This document shows, piece after piece, positions 34,431 through 42,732 of a stretch of DNA of 64,000 bases. The stretch's first letter is position 1, and every line of letters begins with the position of its first letter. Source of the DNA: JAJRXR01 sp041402005 (GTDB taxonomy: Bacteria; Planctomycetota; Phycisphaerae; Phycisphaerales; UBA1924); assembly GCA_041402005.1 (NCBI GenBank), contig JAWKTB010000004.1:62001-126000 (forward strand), read 5' to 3'. The notes below the pieces were generated by a model. The model was given only the letters and a program-made list of their open reading frames with translations. It was not told where the DNA came from and did not search any database. The translations under genes and the position numbers were made by a program.

Positions 34431-35255
34431 ATGGTCGAGCTGCGTCGCACGGTCCGCTTCACGATCCCCGCCGGCGAGGGCGCGGGGGGTCGCAACGCGT
34501 TCGCGGGCAAGCCCCCCATGCGAGACCTCGGGAGGTACTACGAGGTCGACGTTGTCTGCGTCGGCGAGCCCGACCCGGCGACCGGGTACCTCATCGACAT
34601 CAAGCGGATCGACGACGCGGTCCGTGAGTCGCTCGTCCCCCGCCTCGCTGAGAAGATCAGGCAAAATCCCTTGGTCGCCCCCGAGTCGGTCGCGGGCGAG
34701 CTCTTCGGGGCGCTGCGGGAGCGTATGGGCGAACTCGCCCGGGGCGTGGTCTGGCGACTCACGCCCGCCCAATCCATCGAGATCATCCTGGAGGGCGACA
34801 TGCCCACGAGCGATCAGACGCGCGTCCTGGTGCGTGAGCGTTTCGACTTCGCGGCCTCGCACCGCCTGCACGTGCCGGGGCTCAGCGAAGAAGAGAACCG
34901 GCGCCTGTTCGGCAAGTGCAACCATCCCTCCGGGCACGGGCACAACTACCGCCTGGAAACCTGCGTCCGCCTCCCCATCGGCACGAGCGGACGAACGCCC
35001 TTCGGCGTGGACGACCTCGAACGCCTCGTGGACGAGCTCGTCCTGAGTCGTTTCGACCACAAGCACCTCAACCTCGACACCGAGGAGTTCCGCGAGGGCT
35101 CTGGGCTCAACCCGACCGTCGAGAACATCGCCCGGGTGTGCTACGAGAGGCTCGCGCCGGCGGTCCGCGGGGCTGGCGCCGACGCCGAGCTGATGTGCGT
35201 CACCGTCTGGGAGACGGACCGCACGAGCAGCACGTACCCGGCGCGTCGCCCGTAG
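34431..35255 (+). CDS. Tandem 6-pyruvoyl-tetrahydropterin synthase/QueD-like protein with a degenerate first domain
   Basis: 274 residues in two homologous halves. The second half (about 125-274) is an intact PTPS/QueD domain: RFDFAASHRL (first zinc His), GKCNHPSGHGHNYRLE (catalytic Cys and the HxH zinc pair), FDHKHLNLD and PTVENIARVCYE. The first half (about 1-120) follows the same order, with GKPPMRDLGRYYEVDVVCVG then GEPDPATGYLIDIKRID, but the Cys and the zinc His residues are replaced, so it cannot be catalytic in the usual way. Natural QueD acts in queuosine synthesis and PTPS in pterin synthesis; the genome's queuosine-precursor transporter (54,920) makes the former plausible. ATG 34431 has no ribosome site; a TAGAGT hexamer lies 7 bases upstream. 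Confidence 0.85.
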   Translation: MVELRRTVRFTIPAGEGAGGRNAFAGKPPMRDLGRYYEVDVVCVGEPDPATGYLIDIKRIDDAVRESLVPRLAEKIRQNPLVAPESVAGELFGALRERMGELARGVVWRLTPAQSIEIILEGDMPTSDQTRVLVRERFDFAASHRLHVPGLSEEENRRLFGKCNHPSGHGHNYRLETCVRLPIGTSGRTPFGVDDLERLVDELVLSRFDHKHLNLDTEEFREGSGLNPTVENIARVCYERLAPAVRGAGADAELMCVTVWETDRTSSTYPARRP

Positions 35256-35291
35256 TCCTTCTCGGACCTTCGTACGCTGGCGGTCCTCGGG

Positions 35292-35297
35292 TAGAAT
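35292..35297 (+). promoter_or_regulatory. -10 element candidate for gspE (near-leaderless)
   Basis: TAGAAT, five of six matches to the -10 consensus, ends 9 bases before the gspE ATG at 35307, with TTCGTA 17 bases further upstream as a poor -35. Transcription would begin within a few bases of the ATG. No Shine-Dalgarno sequence is present. Confidence 0.35.
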
Positions 35298-35306
35298 CGG
35301 GCCGGA

Positions 35307-36987
35307 ATGGGCATCGGACTGATCCTTGTCGAACGCGGGCTGATCACGCGTGACCAGCTCGAAGCGGCGCTGGGCGAGCAACGCCGCACCGGCGAGCGCC
35401 TCGACCACGTCCTGGTCCGCATGGGCGTGATCTCGCGTGGCGACGTCGTCTACGCCCTGGGCGATCAGTTCCAGATGCCCGTCGTCGATCTCGACGAGCT
35501 GAGCGTCGATCCGGAGGTGCTCCGAGCGCTGCCGGCGTCGCTCGTCTACAAGCAGAACTGCGTGCCGATCGGGCGAGAGAACGGCTCACTCACCATCGCG
35601 ACCTCCGACCCCTTCGAGCTGTCCGCCCTCGACGAGCTGCGCCTGCTGACCGGGTGCTCGATCGAGCTGGTGCTCGCCGACGAGGAGGGGCTGCACCGGT
35701 TCGTGCGCCGCCACTACGGCGTGGGTGGCGGCACGCTCGACCAGATGGCCGCGGGCGAGGACGAGAAGACCATCGTCGAGGCGGGCTCCGAGGACGAGAT
35801 CGAGCAGGCCCAGGAGGCCTCGGTCATCAAGCTCGTCAACGACATCCTCGTCGAGGCGGTCACCGAGCGCGCGACCGACGTCCACATCGAGCCCTACGAG
35901 GACCAGCTCACGGTCCGCTACCGGATCGACGGCGTGCTGCAGCGCGCCAGCGTCCCCCCGACGATCAACCGGTACGCCGCGGCGATCATCTCGCGCCTCA
36001 AGATCATGGCGCAGCTGAACATCGCCGAGAAGCGACGCCCCCAGGACGGACGGATCACCTTCTCCCACCGGCGCAAGGACGGGAAGATCGAGGAGTTCGA
36101 CCTGCGCGTGAGCGTGATCCCGATGCTCTTCGGCGAGGGCGTGGTGCTGCGCGTGCTCTCGAAGACCGCCGTCCTCTTCTCCCTGGACGAGCTGGGCATG
36201 TCCCCCCACATGCTGGCGAGGTGGGACGCGATGATCGCCCGCCCCCACGGCATCCTGCTGGTCACCGGCCCCACCGGCTCGGGCAAGAGCACCACGCTGT
36301 ATGCCTCCCTCGCCCGCATCGTTACCGACGAGATCAAGGCCATCACGATCGAGGACCCCGTCGAGTACCACGTCGACGGCGTCAACCAGATCCAGGTCAA
36401 CTCGCGGACCGGGCTCACCTTCGCCTCGGGCCTCCGCTCGATCCTGCGTCACGACCCGGATGTCGTGATGATCGGCGAGATCCGCGACAAGGAGACCGCC
36501 GAGACCGCGGTCCAGGCCTCGCTGACCGGGCACCTGGTCTTCTCGACGCTGCACACGAACGACGCGGGCGGCGCCGCACGCTGCCTCCTGGACATGGGGG
36601 TGGAGCCCTTCCTGGTCTCCAGCTCGGTCGAAGGCGTGCTGGCCCAGCGACTGGTCAGGCGGTCTGCCCGGACAAATGGGAGTGGTACACCCCGACCCTG
36701 GCGAACTGCCCCCCGGGTTCGAACTGCCCAAGGACGGACGCCTCAAGCGGGGAGTCCCCGCAAGGGAGAACCGCAACACGGGCTACCGGGGTCGTGTGGG
36801 TGTCTTCGAGCTCTTGCGCCTGTCGGACGCGACGCGGGCGCTTATTATGGACCGCGCCTCGGGGCCCGAGATCGCCGCTCGCGCCGCAGAAGACAGGGAT
36901 CTCACCCGGTTGCGCGAGGACGGCTTCGACAAGGTCAGGGCGGGGTTGACGACCCTCGAGGAGGTCGCCCGGGCCCTGGCGGTGTGA
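35307..36987 (+). CDS. gspE: T2SS ATPase GspE, broken by two apparent frameshifts near the 3' end
   Basis: The first 452 residues read well. A GspE N-domain (MGIGLILVERGLITRDQLEA) is followed by the ATPase core with Walker A GPTGSGKST (about 321-329), the Asp box EIKAITIEDPVEYH, Walker B DVVMIGEI (about 386) and the His box LTGHLVFSTLHTNDA. After LAQRLVRR (36,663) the frame is lost. The next frame gives VCPDKWEWYTP and a third frame gives DPGELPPGFELPKDGRLKRG through RNTGYRGRVGVFELLRLSD to the normal end VARALAV at 36,987. Two single-base losses (GG for GGG, CCCC for CCCCC) would explain this. The zinc tetra-cysteine motif is also reduced to one Cys. Read uncorrected, translation runs on to 37,181. 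The ATPase gene is separated from gspF by the peroxidase and PTPS genes. Confidence 0.88.
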
Positions 36988-37047
36988 GCCATTTGCCCTC
37001 GGCACGCCGATGGCGAGCGGGAGAGATCTCGCGTAATTTCTTTCGCA

Positions 37048-38133
37048 GTGACGGACAGACCCCGACGCATCCTGATCATCCGACCCAGCGCCCTGGGCGA
37101 TGTCTGTCGGAGTGTGCCGGTGCTCACCTCGCTCAAGCGGGCCTGGCCCGAGGCGTCGATCGACTGGCTCGTGCAACGTGAGTTCGCCGACGCGGTCCGG
37201 GCGCACCCGGACCTGTCTGAGGTCGTGGCGTTCGACCGCAAGGCGATGGGCGCCCAACTCCGCCGGCTCAACCCGTCGTCCACGCTTCGCTTCCTCTCGA
37301 CGATGCGTCACGGCGGGTACGACCTCGTTGTGGACGCACAGGGCCTCTTGCGATCGGGCATCTTCGCGTACGCGACGGGCGCGCGCCGACGGATCGGCGA
37401 CCGCAACGCGCGGGAGCTGGGCTGGCTCTTCTGCAACGACCGCGTGCGGGTCGATCCATCGCTGCATGCCGTCGACCGCATGCTCGCTCTCCTCGAGGGC
37501 GCGGGGATCGAGACGACGCACGACATGGGCCTGTACACGCCCGCCGAGGCGGGAAAGAGCTTCGCGTCGCGTCACCCGGAGCTGGTCGAGAGCGAGTACA
37601 TCGTGGTGGCGCCGACGGCCCGGTGGGCCGCGAAGCGATGGGCGCCCGAGCGGCATGCCCGCGTCTGCGAGCGTCTGCTCGACGAGGGCGCGCCCAGGAT
37701 CGTGGTCGTCGGCGGCGCGGGCGAAGCGGCACAGTGCCAGCCGCTCCGCGACCTCGCCGAGCGCGACCCCAGGGTCTTGAATCTCGTGGGCCAGACCAGC
37801 GTCGGCGAGTTGATGGCGCTGATCGAGCGCTGCGCCCTCTTCCTCGGCTCGGACTCCGCCTCCCTGCACATCGCCGTCGGGTTCGCCCGCCCGCTGGTCG
37901 CGCTCTACGGCCCCACACGGGTGGACTTGGTCGGCCCCTACCGACGCGAGCTCGACGTCATCCAGCACATCGAGCCCGAGGACATCCTCGAGCACAAGAA
38001 CCCGCGCGCGGGACAGATGATGGAGCGCATCGGCGTGGACGAGGTCGCCGACGCCTGCCTGGAGCGCCTCCGCCGAGGCCACTCGCCCATCCATCCGGTG
38101 CGGCGGGCGGACGTCTGCGGCTCGTCGGCGTGA
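37048..38133 (+). CDS. Glycosyltransferase family 9 (heptosyltransferase-like)
   Basis: 361 residues, the usual size for ADP-heptose:LPS heptosyltransferases. N-terminal RILIIRPSALGDVCRSVPVL is the family opening motif. The C-terminal half has YIVVAPTARWAAKRWAPERH, IVVVGGAGEAAQC, LNLVGQTSVGELMALIERC and the nucleotide-sugar site LFLGSDSASLHIAVGFARPLVALYGPT. It should add a heptose or related sugar to a lipid-linked core. GTG at 37048 is the start; 60 bases separate it from the end of gspE. It converges with serC, with 9 bases between stop codons. Confidence 0.93.
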   Translation: MTDRPRRILIIRPSALGDVCRSVPVLTSLKRAWPEASIDWLVQREFADAVRAHPDLSEVVAFDRKAMGAQLRRLNPSSTLRFLSTMRHGGYDLVVDAQGLLRSGIFAYATGARRRIGDRNARELGWLFCNDRVRVDPSLHAVDRMLALLEGAGIETTHDMGLYTPAEAGKSFASRHPELVESEYIVVAPTARWAAKRWAPERHARVCERLLDEGAPRIVVVGGAGEAAQCQPLRDLAERDPRVLNLVGQTSVGELMALIERCALFLGSDSASLHIAVGFARPLVALYGPTRVDLVGPYRRELDVIQHIEPEDILEHKNPRAGQMMERIGVDEVADACLERLRRGHSPIHPVRRADVCGSSA

Positions 38134-38142
38134 GCGCCTGCT

Positions 38143-39246
38143 TCAGGCCTTGGCCGCCGCGGCGTGCTCGTGCGCGAACGCCTTCATGAACTCGACGAGC
38201 GCCTTGACGCCCTCCATCGGAAAGGCGTTGTACATGCTCGCGCGCATGCCGCCGACCGACCGGTGCCCCTTCATCCCGTCGAGGCCCTGCTTCTCCGCCT
38301 GGGCAATGAAGAGCTTGTCGAGCTCGGGGGTCGGGCACTTGAAGGTGTAGTTCATGCTCGAGCGGCTGTCGGGCCTCGCGTGGGGCGTGTAGAAGTCCTG
38401 CGAGTCGAGGAAGCCGTACACGAGGCCCGCCTTCTCCTCGTTGAGCTGGCGCATCGCCTCGAGCCCGCCCTCGCTCTTGATCCACTTGAAGACCTGGCCC
38501 ATGAGGTACACGCCGAACGTGTTTGGCGTGTTGAACCGCCCCTCGTTCTCCGCGTGCACGCCGAATTGCATCATCGTCGGCAGCTCACGCACGGGCTCGG
38601 CGACCAGGTCCTTTCGGGCGATCAGGAGCGTGATCCCCGACGGCCCCAGGTTTTTCTGGGCGCCGGCGTAGATCAGGCCGTACTTGGCGATATCGATCGG
38701 CTTCGAGAAGATGTTGCTCGATGCGTCGCACACGAGGAACGCGCCCTTGGGGGGCGTGGGCTCGGTGGCGAACTCCGTGCCCATGATCGTGTTGTTCGAC
38801 GTGAAGTGGACGTACACCGGCTTGTCGGAGTACCTGACCTGCGACCCGGTCGGGATGTACGAGAAGTTCGCCTCCTTGCTCGAGGCGCAGACGTGGCACG
38901 TGCCGTACAGGGGCGCCTCCTTGATCGAGTCCTGCGCCCACTTGCCCGTCTCGAAGTAGTCCGCGGTCCGGTCGGGCGCGAGGAAGTTCGCCGGCACGAA
39001 GTAGCACTGGCTCGTCGCCCCGCCCATCATCCAGAAGACGGCGTACTCGTCCGGGATCCCCCCCACCTCGCGGCATAGCGCCTCGGTCTCGTGCGTGATC
39101 TTGTCGAACACCTTGCCCCGGTGCGAGTGCTCCAGGATCCCGATGCCCGAGCCCGCGATGTCCCAGATGTCCTGCTGGGCCTGCTTGAGCACGCTCTCGG
39201 GCAGACAGGCCGGGCCGGCCGAGAAGTTGAAGATCCGCTTGCCCAT
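38143..39246 (-). CDS. serC: Phosphoserine aminotransferase
   Basis: 367 residues, normal length. It starts KRIFNFSAGPACLPESVL, the family N terminus. GGATSQ (about 76-81) binds the PLP phosphate, and AGAQKNLGPSG contains the Schiff-base Lys (about 198). The C terminus GMKGHRSVGGMRASMYNAFP is the conserved substrate-binding end. It transaminates 3-phosphohydroxypyruvate to O-phosphoserine with glutamate, the second step of serine synthesis, and in many bacteria also serves pyridoxal synthesis. It lies 33 bases downstream of serA on the same strand, so the two form a serine operon. Confidence 0.97.
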   Translation of the reverse strand: MGKRIFNFSAGPACLPESVLKQAQQDIWDIAGSGIGILEHSHRGKVFDKITHETEALCREVGGIPDEYAVFWMMGGATSQCYFVPANFLAPDRTADYFETGKWAQDSIKEAPLYGTCHVCASSKEANFSYIPTGSQVRYSDKPVYVHFTSNNTIMGTEFATEPTPPKGAFLVCDASSNIFSKPIDIAKYGLIYAGAQKNLGPSGITLLIARKDLVAEPVRELPTMMQFGVHAENEGRFNTPNTFGVYLMGQVFKWIKSEGGLEAMRQLNEEKAGLVYGFLDSQDFYTPHARPDSRSSMNYTFKCPTPELDKLFIAQAEKQGLDGMKGHRSVGGMRASMYNAFPMEGVKALVEFMKAFAHEHAAAAKA

Positions 39247-39279
39247 CGTCGTTCTCCTCGCGGCGCGAGCCGCCCGCTG

Positions 39280-40263
39280 TCATCCGCCCACGCCGTTCAC
39301 GACGTGCAGCGGCTTGCCGGTCTCCATCAGTCGCTTGACGATCCGGACCGTCTCGTCGGCGACCGCCATCTGGGCCTGGTCCGTCGAGGCGCCGCAGTGG
39401 TGCGAGAAGTGGATGATCCCCTTCACGTCCGCCAGGGGCGGGCGCCAGTCCGCCTTCGCGCTGCCCGGCTGATCCTGGTACACGTCCAGCGCCGCACGGA
39501 TGCCCTTGGTCTCGACCGCGTGGGCGAGGGCCTTCTCGTCCACGATGTCGCCGCGGCTGGTGTTGATGAAATACGCCCCGGGCTTCATCGCGCCGAAGAA
39601 GCCCGGCCCGCACAGGTTCTGCGTGTCCGGCGTCGAGGCGACATGGATCGTCACCGCGTCCGCCCGCTTGAGCGCCTCGACGATCGCCTCGCGCGTGTAG
39701 GGCAGGGGCTCGATGCCCAGGGCCCGGGCCGTGTCGTCGCCCAGAGAGCGCGACTGGGCCACGATCTTCATCTCGAGGGCCTTGGCCCGCTTGATGACCT
39801 CGGTCCCGATCGAGCCGGTGCCGACGACGAGCAGCGTCCGCCCCTTGAGGCCCCGCGCCTTGCCGTACTCCTTCTTGTTCCAGGAGCCCCCCCGCAGCTC
39901 GGCGTCCTGCTCGGGCAGACGCCGATCCAGGGCGATCAGCATGCCGATCGTCAGCTCCGCGACCGCGACCGCGTTCATGCCCGGGCAGTTGCAGACCGGG
40001 ATCCCCTTGGCCGCCGCGGCGTCGGTGTCGATGTTGTCGTACCCCGCGCCGGCCCGGATGATCGCCTTGAGCGTGCTGGCGCCATCGATCACGCCCGCCG
40101 GAACCTTGGTCGAGCGGACGACCAGAACCTCGGCCTCGGTTCGGCGGATCGCCTCGCCCATGGTCTCGGGCGAGAGGTCGGGGCTCGAGGTGACGGCGCA
40201 CCCCAGGGCCTCGAGGGCCGCGATCCCCTCCGCCTCGAACTTGTCGGCGATCAGCACCTTCAC
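39280..40263 (-). CDS. serA: D-3-phosphoglycerate dehydrogenase (short form)
   Basis: 327 residues, the short type without a C-terminal ACT or allosteric domain, so serine feedback through ACT is not expected. Landmarks are VLVVRSTKVPAGVID, IIRAGAGYDNIDTDAAAAKG, the Rossmann motif VVGTGSIGTEV (about 147-156), the SRGDIVDEKAL loop and the catalytic His in HFSHHCGAST. It oxidises 3-phosphoglycerate to 3-phosphohydroxypyruvate with NAD. GTG at 40263 is chosen because AGGAG lies 7 bases upstream and the family N terminus (KVLIADKFEAEG) follows at once; the frame is open 24 bases further but that adds no family sequence. Confidence 0.96.
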   Translation of the reverse strand: MKVLIADKFEAEGIAALEALGCAVTSSPDLSPETMGEAIRRTEAEVLVVRSTKVPAGVIDGASTLKAIIRAGAGYDNIDTDAAAAKGIPVCNCPGMNAVAVAELTIGMLIALDRRLPEQDAELRGGSWNKKEYGKARGLKGRTLLVVGTGSIGTEVIKRAKALEMKIVAQSRSLGDDTARALGIEPLPYTREAIVEALKRADAVTIHVASTPDTQNLCGPGFFGAMKPGAYFINTSRGDIVDEKALAHAVETKGIRAALDVYQDQPGSAKADWRPPLADVKGIIHFSHHCGASTDQAQMAVADETVRIVKRLMETGKPLHVVNGVGG

Positions 40264-40312
40264 GCATCGACTCCTGGGCGAACACACGCCGGGGCGTCGC
40301 CCGGACTTCGCG

Positions 40313-40318
40313 ATTGTA
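40313..40318 (-). promoter_or_regulatory. -10 element candidate for serA-serC
   Basis: GCTACAATCGCG on the minus strand, with TACAAT 50 bases before the serA GTG, matches five of six -10 positions. It is almost the same as the element before the peroxidase gene. The -35 is not recognisable. Confidence 0.45.
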
Positions 40319-40374
40319 GCTGTCGGCGGGCTCGGCGCGAGGCGTCGAGGGGCGATCGAGAAAGGCCCCGGGCG

Positions 40375-41400
40375 CTACTGGGGGGGCTGGCCGGTGTTGA
40401 TCTCTTTGCCGCCGAAGTCGATCCCGCGAAGGCCGCCGCGGGTCCAGCGGTAGTAGCCCTTGTACTCGAAGTTGCCGACACCACCGACGACGTACCGGAT
40501 GAGGGTCGGTTCCGGCGAGGCGGGGGTGAGCGGGCGGAAGCCAGGGTTCGCATCGGCCGTCGCCCGCACCTGTACAGAGCCGTCGAACGTCAGCACCGGC
40601 TGACGCGCATCATCGTGGAAGAAGAAGTACCCCTCCGCGCCTGGGTCGGGCGTGTCGCCGTGGAAATGCTGGTCGTACGAGTCGAACATGTACGCTTTGC
40701 CGGCCGGGAAGGCGACCTCGGAGAATCGCCTGTTGACGAGGTAATGGAGGTGCCCGGGATCGGTCGGGATGAAAGATGTCCATGGCTGGTTGTGTTGGCT
40801 CGCGGGCATGAAGCCGCCGGTGGCTACGTCCACGGTGTACGCCACCGTCGTCGTCTCGTACGAACTCTCGAACTTGCGCTTGACGACGGTGGGTTCGTAC
40901 TCGGCGATGGGAGTCTCGGCTCGAGCTGTCTGAATGGCGTCCTCGGGGCATGCGGCCACCGGCTCATCGGGTCCGCCTGATAGATAGTCGAGGAACGTCA
41001 GATGCGTGAACCAAAGGTGGGGGTACCAAGGGCTGAAGTTCCCGCCGGTGGGGATCGAGTCGTACCCAGTCCGCTGACGCAAGATGTCGATTGCCTGATA
41101 CAGCACCGAGATGCGATCGCCCTCCATCGACCCGATGTTTGACAGGTCCGGATACCGAGATGGCAAGGGCGCATCCTTTGCTTTCCAAGAGAAGCTCGCA
41201 ATGTAGTCCTTTGAGTCGGCGGAGTAGCCAACTGCTGCAATGCCAAGTTGCCGCATGTTCGACTGGCAGATCGCGACTCGTGCCGACTTCCTCGCCCCCG
41301 CCAGCGCCGGCAGCAAGATCCCGATCAGCAGCGCGATGATCGCGATGACCACCAGCAGCTCGATCAGCGTGAACCCGAGATGTCCGCCTCGGCGACGCAT
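40375..41400 (-). CDS. Prepilin-like secreted protein with a late H...DG motif
   Basis: About 341 residues. A type III leader MRRRGGHLG precedes FTLIELLVVIAIIALLIGI (Gly-1 and Glu5 present), then LPALAGARKSARVAICQSNMRQLG, the typical start of planctomycete DUF1559-like and 'H-x9-DG' pseudopilin-like families. Near the C terminus FFFHDDARQPVLTFDGSVQV fits the H...DG signature. These proteins occur in large numbers in Planctomycetes and their role is unknown. The central part (about 40,700-41,250) has visibly lower GC at third positions than its neighbours. ATG 41400 is used; a GTG 21 bases upstream is possible. It is not part of either pilus operon. Confidence 0.85.
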   Translation of the reverse strand: MRRRGGHLGFTLIELLVVIAIIALLIGILLPALAGARKSARVAICQSNMRQLGIAAVGYSADSKDYIASFSWKAKDAPLPSRYPDLSNIGSMEGDRISVLYQAIDILRQRTGYDSIPTGGNFSPWYPHLWFTHLTFLDYLSGGPDEPVAACPEDAIQTARAETPIAEYEPTVVKRKFESSYETTTVAYTVDVATGGFMPASQHNQPWTSFIPTDPGHLHYLVNRRFSEVAFPAGKAYMFDSYDQHFHGDTPDPGAEGYFFFHDDARQPVLTFDGSVQVRATADANPGFRPLTPASPEPTLIRYVVGGVGNFEYKGYYRWTRGGLRGIDFGGKEINTGQPPQ

Positions 41401-41489
41401 GAGTCTCGTCCGCCCCGTCACATCGACTGCTCGCCCCGCACGAGTCTACACGACGCCACGACGAACGCCGCGGCTCTTGATTCAACGCC

Positions 41490-42620
41490 CTACGGCAACG
41501 ACCGGATCTGCCTCGCCTCCAGCTCCGTTCTGAGGCGTTCGAGCAGTTCCACCCCCTCCTCGGGCAGTTCGCCCCGGCGCTCCAGCGTCTCCAACTCCAG
41601 CACGCCCGCCGTCAACGCCTCGTCCGTCCCCTGCGAGACGAGCGTCAGCACGCGGTCCCGCACCGCCTCCCAGCCGTCCGCGGGCGGCGCCAGCTCTTGC
41701 TCGGGCGTCGCCTCCGCGGGCGCGCCATCCTCGACCTCGGACGCGGGTGAATCCTCCGCGTTCGTCGCCCCGCCCAGAGGCGCCGGCGCGAGATGCTCGA
41801 TCCGAGCGGGCTCCATCAGGCCGGGTGAGGTCACGGGAGCGGGCGGCCTCGCGCTCTGGAACCTGGAGATCAGCGCGATCGAGAGCATCCCCACGCCCAG
41901 CACGATGCACGCGACGATCAACACCTGGATCACCCGCTGCTGCGAGGCGACCCGGCGCTCCAGACGGCGCGATTGCACGCGTGTGGTGTCGTCCTCGGCA
42001 CGGATCTCCTCGCTCGGGCGGGGCGCCCGTTCCAATCGCTCCCCCACCCCCGCGTCGATCGAGCCGACGCCCTGGCTCCAGGCCCACTCGGGCTGGGCGA
42101 CCGCCGCGTGCGAGGCCTTGCTGAACGCCGCGATCCGCTCGGGCGAGCCATGCCCCGGAAGCAGGCGTGTCGGGCCGAGGCCCAGGTGCTGGCGGTCCTT
42201 GTCCACCTCGAAGACGCCGCCGCAACGCGTGCAGGCATACTGCTCGGGCTCGACCTCCGCCTGACACGAGTGGCACACGCCCAAAAGGTGCGCCACCCCC
42301 GGCACGCGCCCCGCGAGCATCCAGAACTGGCGCGTCGTCGGCCCCGCGATCACGGAGCTGCGCGTGATCCGCCCGCTCTCGACGAGCTTCCGGAGCGTCT
42401 CGTAGTTGCACCCGGGTCGGGTCGGGACCGCCTCGTCGCGCAGGCGCCAGGGACCCATCGCGTTCTGGGTCGCCTGGCGGGACAGGGGGTCGAACCGCCC
42501 GCCGCAACGCTCGCACTTGGTCGTGTTCCCCGAGACCGTGCCGCAGTAGGGGCAGACCACGGCCCGCGGCTGCGGGGTCGGGCGTGCGGACGGAACTCGC
42601 GGCGTCGTGTCGGTGGGCAT
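41490..42620 (-). CDS. Zinc-ribbon, GYF-like membrane protein of unknown function
   Basis: 376 residues. A zinc ribbon CPYCG...CERCGG (about 23-42) is followed by a GYF_2/DUF4339-like domain (GPWRLRDEA, LRKLVESGRITRSSVIAGPT, FWMLAGRVPGVAHLLG; about 55-110). A second ribbon CHSCQ...CTRCGG (about 115-135) and a low-complexity segment come next. One membrane helix (VIQVLIVACIVLGVGMLSIA, about 235-255) leads to a Pro/Ala/Glu-rich linker and a helical C terminus (LELETLERRGELPEEG). It looks like a single-pass sensor or scaffold with a cytoplasmic zinc-binding head. An in-frame ATG at 42734 would add 38 residues but would overlap the divergent gene's start within the same CATG, leaving no promoter space; I prefer 42620. 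Confidence 0.7.
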   Translation of the reverse strand: MPTDTTPRVPSARPTPQPRAVVCPYCGTVSGNTTKCERCGGRFDPLSRQATQNAMGPWRLRDEAVPTRPGCNYETLRKLVESGRITRSSVIAGPTTRQFWMLAGRVPGVAHLLGVCHSCQAEVEPEQYACTRCGGVFEVDKDRQHLGLGPTRLLPGHGSPERIAAFSKASHAAVAQPEWAWSQGVGSIDAGVGERLERAPRPSEEIRAEDDTTRVQSRRLERRVASQQRVIQVLIVACIVLGVGMLSIALISRFQSARPPAPVTSPGLMEPARIEHLAPAPLGGATNAEDSPASEVEDGAPAEATPEQELAPPADGWEAVRDRVLTLVSQGTDEALTAGVLELETLERRGELPEEGVELLERLRTELEARQIRSLP

Positions 42621-42732
42621 GGGGGCAGGGGTCTCATCGGCGTCTTGGGCGCCGGGCGCTCCCTCACCGATCCCATACGCCCCCCGCCACGCCCCGGTTG
42701 ACCCCGCCCCCGCACTCGGCTCTGATCCGGAC

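Noticed and set aside
36655..36700. Programmed ribosomal frameshift in gspE
   Set aside because: No slippery heptamer with a downstream structure is apparent, two shifts would be needed, and similar indels occur in five unrelated genes of the window.
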